A stretch of 14,761 bases of DNA from JAAXQD01 sp035529735 (GTDB lineage: Bacteria > Desulfobacterota > Desulfobacteria > Desulfobacterales > UBA11574). The notes under the pieces are model-generated. The model was not told where the DNA came from. It did no database searches and worked only from the letters and a program-made list of their open reading frames with translations. Positions 14,634 to 14,761 of this stretch are shown here, in pieces. Within the stretch, counting starts at the first letter, position 1. Every line of letters begins with the position of its first letter. The position numbers and the translations under genes are program-made. Location of the stretch: contig DATKWE010000074.1 in assembly GCA_035529735.1 (NCBI GenBank), positions 1 to 14,761 of the forward strand, in the 5' to 3' direction.

Positions 14634-14761
14634 TTAAGCATCCATTTCAAAAGCGCCCATTGTTCTATAGGCATAACGGATTTTTTGAGTTAAAAGACGG
14701 GTCCCCATTTCAAGGGATAGGGTAAGGGCGTTTTCTAAAGACTTCTGTATCACGCCGGGAC
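14634..14761 (-). CDS. Possible C-terminus of an unidentified minus-strand gene
   Basis: A frame open from the window edge to TAA at 14636-14634 encodes 41 residues. They include SLENALTLSLEMGTRLL and TQKIRYAYRTMGAFE, a helix-like pattern with normal codon use for this window. I do not recognise the family. A frame this short could be open by chance; it is listed because the residue pattern looks protein-like and it would be convergent to the CGGC gene. Confidence 0.35.
   Translation of the reverse strand, partial: PGVIQKSLENALTLSLEMGTRLLTQKIRYAYRTMGAFEMDA

Overview
The window looks like chromosomal DNA of an anaerobic Desulfobacterota bacterium, probably a sulfate reducer using the Wood-Ljungdahl pathway. 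This is inferred from gene content: heterodisulfide-reductase-type (Hdr/Qmo-like) flavoprotein, MvhD, MetV and MetF genes, a sigma-54 control region, Cys-bearing PAS sensors, and an apparent selenoprotein. No rRNA, tRNA, CRISPR array or transposase was recognised.

Regulator and control region (1-1278): the minus strand holds the N-terminal 353 codons of a PAS + AAA+ sigma-54 activator, cut by the window edge. The 217-base divergent gap carries TGTTAAA repeats that could be activator sites. It also carries a near-perfect -24/-12 promoter (TGGCAC-N5-TTGC, 1219-1233) pointing at the plus-strand operon.

Metabolic operon (1279-9003, all plus): a degenerate TusA-like protein; an HdrC/HdrB-like iron-sulfur protein; a MetF paralogue; a 1012-residue double HdrA; MvhD; MetV; and MetF. 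The HdrC/HdrB-like gene contains an in-frame TGA followed, at the right distance, by a strong SECIS-like hairpin. I annotate it as one 439-residue selenoprotein (Sec244), not as two genes or a pseudogene. Tight spacing (TAATG and ATGA overlaps) and the gene set suggest a multi-subunit methylene-tetrahydrofolate reductase in which Hdr/MvhD subunits carry electrons to or from MetFV, possibly by flavin-based bifurcation. No hydrogenase, formate dehydrogenase or NADH-binding subunit is visible.

Signalling block (9067-13983): a lone receiver protein with a strong ribosome binding site, two free-standing tandem ACT-type proteins, a soluble PAS-PAS histidine kinase, and a REC-PAS-histidine kinase. 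The receiver follows metF by 63 bases with no terminator, so it may extend the operon. A hairpin follows the second ACT gene, and a partly conserved 24-base repeat occurs in two of the gaps.

Right end (13995-14761): a CGGC-family protein, a short non-coding stretch, and a possible C-terminus of a minus-strand gene running off the edge. No gap without a gene exceeds 300 bases.
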